A stretch of 64,000 nucleotides of DNA from Branchiostoma belcheri (taxonomy: Eukaryota > Chordata > Leptocardii > Amphioxiformes > Branchiostomatidae), in the NCBI RefSeq assembly GCF_001625305.1, contig NW_017804653.1, positions 447,446 to 511,445 of the forward strand, in the 5' to 3' direction. The position numbers and the translations under genes were made by a program. Of the stretch, positions 58,101 through 64,000 are shown piece by piece. Below the pieces are notes generated by a model that was given only the letters and a program-made list of their open reading frames with translations, searched no databases and was not told the DNA's origin. Position 1 is the stretch's first letter; each line of letters opens with the position of its first letter.

Positions 58101-61100
58101 CTGGTGACAGCGCCACCAACGACTTCCTGGTCGCTTTAAAGAACGCCGCGGCCACGACGAAGGTTTTCTACTTCGGGATGACCCGTTCTACAGGCGGAAC
58201 GTGGAATTTCTCACGCGGTTCTCAGCCGATGGAATGGGAAAACTGGGCCGATGGACAACCGAGCGGAGGAAAGGAGCGATGTGCGGTGTACTTCCCCGAC
58301 AACTCGGGCGACCTCTCCTTCAACAACAGAAATAAGTGGAACGACGTGAGCTGTAAGATAGACGCTGGATTCATCTGTGAATTTGGTAGGTCATTTTATA
58401 TAGGAGTTACATTCAGTTTGTGAATTGCTCATTTAGTACAAACAGGTGTTTGTCCAATATTTCTGTATGAAAGTACAATTCAGTTGCATTTTCATCTCCC
58501 AGAACCTTGCCAGATTGGGAATGGGGCATCCTACCGAGGAACCGTCTCTGTGACCAGGACAGGAAAGACGTGTCAACGCTGGGACAGGCTGTTTCCACAT
58601 GTACACGACAGGACACCGCATAACTACCCATCATCCGGACTGGAGGAGAACTACTGCCGGAATCCGGATGGTGAACCCGGAGTTTGGTGCTTCACCACGA
58701 ATCCGTTAGTGCGATGGGAGCGGTGCGAAGTGCCAGTCTGTGGTGAGGCGTTCAAGCTATTTATCACCTTCGACGAGGTTAAGTGTGTTAAGGTAAAAAA
58801 AGTTCAAGTCCTTTCCACACCAGGTGGTGCAAAGGGCGGCGCCCATCTCCGGTCAGTGGCCCTTGCTTGGGCCAAACAGTAGTGCAATCACTACATGGCT
58901 AGTTCACTGGTAGTGGGGGTTTAATTCTCATACAGATTCCCAAATGCTGAGTGCTAAGCAGAGAAAGCAGTACCATTTCTAAGTCTATGGTCACGTTATA
59001 GCCGGAGATCGAACTTACAACCTAAGCGACTGCAAGGCGAGTATCTACCTACTTGACCATTGCGCCGGTTTTGTGTGTTAGGTACCCCATATATACAAAA
59101 TGTATGACGACTTCTTAAACGGTTATAACTTAGGATGTGCTGGATGTATCTTTATGATATTTGGTAGGTAGGTTAAGGATGGGACAACAAAGGTCAAGGT
59201 CAACTATAAGTAATCTAGCGGCTTTGTTTAGTACATGCTATGGTCTTGATTGTTGAGTGGGAGATAGGATCTGGTGTTTGGGCAATGAGTACCTAGACTA
59301 CAAATATTTCTGTGTACGCATGACTGGTGACTGACAAAGCGAATTGTTTAATGTCTCAATGACCTAATAGCTCCTATGAAGTGGCGTGAAGATTTGCATT
59401 GCGGACAAGGCGACAGTCCTGAATGCGACCCTGGCAGTGACTTCCCATGCTGCTCCTCGGAAAACCGGTGCGGCAACACTGCGGCCCACTGTGACTGTCT
59501 GGTCTGTGTAGACTACAGGAACACAGGTACGTAACAAGAACACATGTACAGAATATATATCTTTTTTAACGTTATAATTGTATATAATTTTTAACGTGAC
59601 GATTAGTGACTGTTAACTTTATCGTAAACTAGATTTATGACAACGATGGACGAATAACATCATCATCATCAAAGTGCTAGATTTAGAAACGTTGATGAGG
59701 GTTCAACATCCAGGTAAAAAATATTCAAAGACAAATCAAAATGTACTACAGGATGAATAAAGAATGTTTCGAAAAAAAAAAACATTTTCTTTACCTCAAT
59801 CAAACCTAAGGGATTTGTACCAACGGAACCACCATTGACAAGGCCCAAGTATGTGACGGTAGAAACGACTGTGGGGACAATACGGACGAACAACACTGCT
59901 GTAAGTAGAAACGCGGAAGGCAACGTTTTATCATGATGTTTCAATAACTTGCTAGGGATTCGAACCCAAAACCTTTAGATTCACCTTGCCACCATTCAAT
60001 TACCATTCAATTCTTTTTAAACCGGAACTGTGGTGCCCTGGGTACCACTATAACCATACAATAATGTAAATACTATTCGTTATTTTGTGCCATGCATAAC
60101 TTAAAACAAATACATTTAACAGGCATTTTCAAAATATGATGACTTTAATTAAATACTGTTTGTATAAAGCTTACATCGGCCTGTCTCCTTCACGTTAAGG
60201 TGGAAAATGTAAAAACGCGATGTAGCAACAATTTCTCAATGTCCAACGCAGGTGAGAAACAATGTATGATAAACTGCACCAGTGGACAATGCATTCTTCC
60301 GTCTGAGTTTTGTGACCGTGAACGTAACTAGTCACGTGTCTTTTATTGCAACAGTTACAACTGTGTCTCTCAATACGGCTCAGTGGCATCTTGTAGTTGT
60401 ATGTTGAAACGTGATGTCTCAATGTTCACAGGTGAGAAAAACGGCTTGAAAACCTGCAGCAATGGAGAGTGCTTTGCTCCAAATCATCGGCACTCGGATG
60501 ACCCTGTTTGTGACGGCGTAAGGGACTGTGCGGATGGTAGTGACGAACTATTATGTCGTGAGTATATTTCCGCTTGTGTATAAGGTATTTTCTACAGCTT
60601 TGCCTAACTTTATGTGTCTAGTACCTGAGTTGCCACCACTGCAAATGTTGGATTTAACAATGGTATTAAACACCAGTAAAGCCGGACAATAATTAAGGGT
60701 TAATGTCCCGCCCCGAGGTGAATATGGTGTGATAAAGCCTTGTCAGTTGCTATAACCACAGAATAAAGCCACCAAGTGAGCGCAGTGCAATTGGACACTA
60801 TGGTACAACGTTAAGTTTGTGTCCACAGATTGTTACTACCTACACGACAAAGGGGCAAGCTACAGGGGCCGTGTAAACCAACAACACTCCTGTCAGTACT
60901 GGACATCTCAGTACCCGCACGCCCATAACCACACTCCCGAGGCCTACCCGTCAGCAGGGCTGGAGCGGAACTACTGTAGGAACCCGGACGGGAAGGACAG
61001 GCCGTGGTGCTACACCAACAACCCAGCAATCAGGTGGATGTACTGCGGTGGCTTTATGAGGTGGCTTTATGAGGTGGTTATAGCAGCTGACAAGGCTTTA

Positions 61101-63071
61101 TCACACCATATTCACCGAGAAAGGGCGGGCCATTAACGCTATTATCATATAGCTTACACGATAGCCTATCCAAACTGATGCAGTGAAGAGTCACACAATG
61201 TACCCCTTGCACATGCTGAATAGAACACAGAATATCTGTTCCGTCTGAAGTCACCTGAGGTCACTGGGGGGTTCATGTTCTATGTCTTCTATCTGGGTCA
61301 CAGGCAGGGAACAGGTGTTCTTATGGGAGTCATTGGAACACAACTCAAGTTATTTTTGGATTTTTTAGAAGTAGAGCCGTGTTCTATTGGGTCACCTGAG
61401 GTCATATGCGGGTGATTATTAATTTTGTTTAATGTATGGATTGGGATGAATAAATACCCGATTGTGACTCTATTTGTGATATTACGGCGACATAAAGAAT
61501 GTGGAATGGAGCCTTCTGATTGGTCAACGTCACCCGGCTATATGATAATAGTAAATAAAAAATCAAGTCCGGTGATTTAATTAACTACCATTGTTAAGTC
61601 CGGTATTCTTTGTAAAATAACCATTACCAGACTTTACTGGCATTTACTACCATTAGTATGTCCAACTTTTCCATCAGTGCGTGTAATGTGTATCAAAATC
61701 CCCAATGGCACACAAAAACTTGCAGTTGGATAGACAATTTTATAACTGATTATATGACCCCCAGCCCTTTCTGCCTGTGACAATGGCGGACTGTTCCACC
61801 CGTTTGCTCGATGTGACGGCAGAGATGACTGTGGAGACAACAGTGATGAGAAGAACTGTGGTGAGTTTTTCACACAGTTATTACTAACAACCCCATCAAA
61901 GTGTGCATAGCACGATATCATTATGTTACAATGCAATTGGACACTATGGTACAACGTTAAGTTTGTGTCCACAGATTGTTACTACCTACACGACAAAGGG
62001 GCAAGCTACAGGGGCCGTGTAAACCAACAACACTCCTGTCAGTACTGGACATCTCAGTACCCGCACGCCCATAACCACACTCCCGAGGCCTACCCGTCAG
62101 CAGGGCTGGAGCGGAACTACTGTAGGAACCCGGACGGGAAGGACAGGCCGTGGTGCTACACCAACAACCCAGCAATCAGGTGGATGTACTGCGACAGGGT
62201 GTCCGCATGTGACGGTAAGATCATAGAGATTACTACACGGTATATTCCGGATTGCCCGATGCTCGAGAAAACACACATTTCAAAATGAAATGTGCCAAAA
62301 TTTGGTGTACCTAAAGAAAACGTAACAGCACCAATTCTTCCGCGATCCGAATTCGGTATTCGAATTTTCTAAAGCGATGTACGTGAAATGCGTTCGAATA
62401 ATCATATATCGAACATTTGGAACCGAATTCTACCAAACACCTGTCGGCTTGTAACTTTCGGTTTTGATTTCTTGACAAGCTAGGATCATCAGGAACTTTG
62501 GATGTGTGGATACGTCAGAAATATTTCAGAAGTAATCCGTAAAGTTTGTATTATTTCTGTTTTACTGCAGGGTGCCCTAAAGGCTACTCGTACCTTGCAC
62601 ACACTCATCGGTGTTACCGTACCAGTACAGAGTTACTGGAATTTACCTACGACGAGGCTTTGGCCTCGTGTCGAGCAGACGGCGGCACTTTAGCCATGCC
62701 TCGCAGCAACATCACCAATGACTTCCTCGTCGCTTTGAAAAACAGTGTGAGGCCGACCGATAAATTCCGGTTCGGACTGCACCGTAGGAATGGGATGTGG
62801 ACTTACGTAGATGGGGGAGAGTTAGGTTACACCGACTGGGGCAAAGGAGAGCCAAATAATGCAGGTGGAAATGAACAGTGTGCTGAGTACTTTCCTGGAA
62901 CTGGGATCCCCGACCACAACAGAAATAAATGGAACGACGGGATCTGTTCAGGACACACCGGTTTCATCTGTGAAGCTGGTAGGTCACGGAACTTATCTTA
63001 TGTGGGGTATGCTTTGGCGTGTTTTATGTTTGCACGGTGTTGCTTGCACGGCGTTGTTTGTGTGTGTGTTT

Positions 63072-63130
<59 letters not shown>

Positions 63131-63737
63131 TGTGTGTGTGTGCGTGTGCGTGTGCGTCTGTGTGCGTGTGCGTCTGTGTGGAGGGAAGGGGCATGCTAAT
63201 TTCATCGACATACATGTCCCGTTTCCAATTTCAGAGTTACCAACAAGCTGCTTCTTCACTAGCGATAAGGGAAGGAGCTACTCAGGGCGCAAAAATAGGT
63301 AAGACTAGCGCTTGAACTTTTGTGGCATTTTTCTATACTACGTAGTTGTGCAGACTATTGCACCCCAAGCTGCGTTATGTTAAAAGGACCCTCTTTGTAC
63401 GGTTTTCACCGCAAGCAGGAAAATGTGCTGAGCCTAGGTTATAACGTTAACCTAAAACAATTTTCACGAGATTGAGAAATATATTCATTATTATATCTAT
63501 ATCTTGTTTAGCATGATAAGATACAGCATTGTATCTGATTCCACAGGGCAGGAGACCGGCTGTGTCAGAGATGGGACTCCCAGTCCCCCCACACCCATCC
63601 CCACACACCGCAGGCTCATCCTGATGCGGGGCTGGAGGAAAACTTCTGCCGTAACCCTGACAACAAGGCCCGGCCCTGGTGCTACATCACGGACGGGACG
63701 GAGACGTGGGACTACTGCGACGTGACGGAATGTCCTG
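55139..63737 (+). CDS. Lectin-kringle-LDLa mosaic receptor, second copy (receptor B), 3' part outside the window
   Basis: Exons seen: 55139-55223, 56797-56995, 57534-57769, 57972-58385, 58503-58742, 59371-59526, 59811-59900, 60432-60557, 61765-61860, 61975-62214, 62571-62978, 63235-63298 and 63547-63737 (848 codons plus one base, in frame). Order: signal peptide ([16 protein letters not shown]), F-type lectin, CTLD, kringle, hevein-like module, three LDLa, kringle, CTLD, kringle. The SMB and 7TM exons are expected beyond the window edge. Exon borders and phases equal those of receptor A. LDLa 2 is broken and LDLa 3 and 4 are gone; because every LDLa exon is phase 1-1 the frame survives. An extra kringle exon copy lies between the LDLa exons at 60432 and 61765. 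No disabling change was seen in the listed exons, so B is probably a working paralogue, though its 7TM part could not be inspected. Confidence 0.85.
60252..60331 (+). pseudogene. Truncated LDLa exon remnant in receptor B
   Basis: The acceptor (gtccaacgcag) and 77 bp of the A-type second LDLa exon remain. After CGTGAACGTAAC the sequence jumps to DNA that in A lies upstream of the fifth LDLa exon, giving an in-frame TAG at 60329-60331. There is no donor. Confidence 0.9.
60693..61138. mobile_element. Inverted-repeat-flanked element carrying a kringle exon copy
   Basis: The left repeat (about 60693-60775: ggttaatgtcccgccccgag, atatggtgtgataaagcctt, ttgctataaccac) is mirrored at 61048-61136 (gaggtggttatagcagctga, ggctttatcacaccatattc, gggcgggccattaac). 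Between them, 60786-61047 is a 262-bp copy of 61932-62193 (end of intron plus most of the kringle 2 exon) in which I see no mismatch. Confidence 0.8.
60829..61136 (+). CDS. Extra kringle exon in receptor B, possible alternative terminal exon
   Basis: It has the native acceptor (gtgtccacag) and phase. It reads [15 protein letters not shown] through RWMYC, which is five of the six kringle Cys, then runs into the right inverted repeat as [20 protein letters not shown] and stops at 61134-61136. The native donor is missing, so it can only be a terminal exon. AATAAA at 61449-61454 could serve for poly-A. Whether it is used is unknown. Confidence 0.45.
61139..61551. mobile_element. TIR element directly beside the captured exon
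   Basis: The perfect 15-bp ends CTATTATCATATAGC (61139-61153) and GCTATATGATAATAG (61537-61551) enclose about 380 bp with no coding sequence. Confidence 0.7.
63055..63182. repeat. (TG)n microsatellite in a receptor B intron
   Basis: A nearly pure TG run with TGCG interruptions near its end, at the position of the (CA)n-rich block in A. Open frames through it in all directions are artefacts. Confidence 0.95.
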
Positions 63738-64000
63738 GTAAGAAAGCTCGAAGAAGTCTATTGTTATATCCAACTGATAAGTTGTAAATGGGTAACCGTT
63801 ATCATCCTTATTAAACTGTCATCTATAGGGTCGCCAATGCAAGGTAAGTCATGGCAATAACATCATATATACTATACAGCTTTGATAGTGACAGTAGACG
63901 GACAAAGAACTTAACAAGAACAAGTAATATCTATCTACGTTTACTGTACCATGGACATTATGGCGGAAGATTGTTAAACATCAGTTTAAAAGTTTTTAGA

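Noticed and set aside
60819..60830. Receptor B kringle copy as a normal internal exon
   Set aside because: The native donor is lost in the copy, so it cannot splice onward to the next LDLa exon.
62993..63315. Several overlapping frames of Cys-Val or Thr-His runs
   Set aside because: They are translations of the (TG)n microsatellite.

Overview
The window looks like animal nuclear DNA, most likely a cephalochordate (amphioxus, Branchiostoma). The reasons are short exons with GT-AG introns, two genes that read easily as the vertebrate orthologues USP37 and cyclin Y, a large secreted-module/GPCR mosaic of the kind known from amphioxus, and very many short foldback elements, tRNA-like SINEs and 5'-truncated LINE ends. 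The species call is inference; no search was run. Exon models were built by hand from splice sites and frame, and each complete model closes in frame.

Layout. (1) 291-1184, minus: a two-exon profilin-like gene. (2) 1.9-2.4 kb: promoter-like DNA with E2F-like and YY1-like motifs. (3) 3128-16557, plus: USP37, a deubiquitinase with 23 coding exons and 1353 codons. (4) 19591-33661, plus: cyclin Y (CCNY/CCNYL1), 10 coding exons and 352 codons, with an 8.7-kb first intron full of mobile elements. (5) 33.7-40.1 kb: no gene seen, several repeats. (6) 40135-53584, minus: a complete 18-exon receptor of 1729 codons. Its order is signal peptide, F-type lectin, C-type lectin, kringle, hevein-like Cys-rich module, six LDLa repeats, kringle, C-type lectin, kringle, somatomedin B, Cys-rich stem, seven-helix GPCR, long tail (receptor A). 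(7) 55139 to the window end, plus: a second copy of the same gene (receptor B), head-to-head with A about an axis near 54,362 and cut by the window edge before its SMB and 7TM exons.

The receptor pair is the main item of interest. Almost all ectodomain exon junctions are phase 1, so modules can be lost or gained without a frameshift, and the two copies show this. B has lost two LDLa exons and half of a third. B has also gained a nearly intact extra kringle exon that sits between roughly 80-bp inverted repeats, apparently a captured exon, with an in-frame stop that could produce a soluble receptor. A carries a LINE plus tRNA-SINE insertion that B lacks. Both copies share a perfect RFX X-box next to a CRE-like site 173 bp before the ATG.

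Other points are a hammerhead-ribozyme-like core in a foldback family in cyclin Y intron 1, a run of four SUMO-interaction-like motifs in USP37, a partial duplicate of a cyclin Y exon with a decoy acceptor, and a minisatellite in a USP37 intron.
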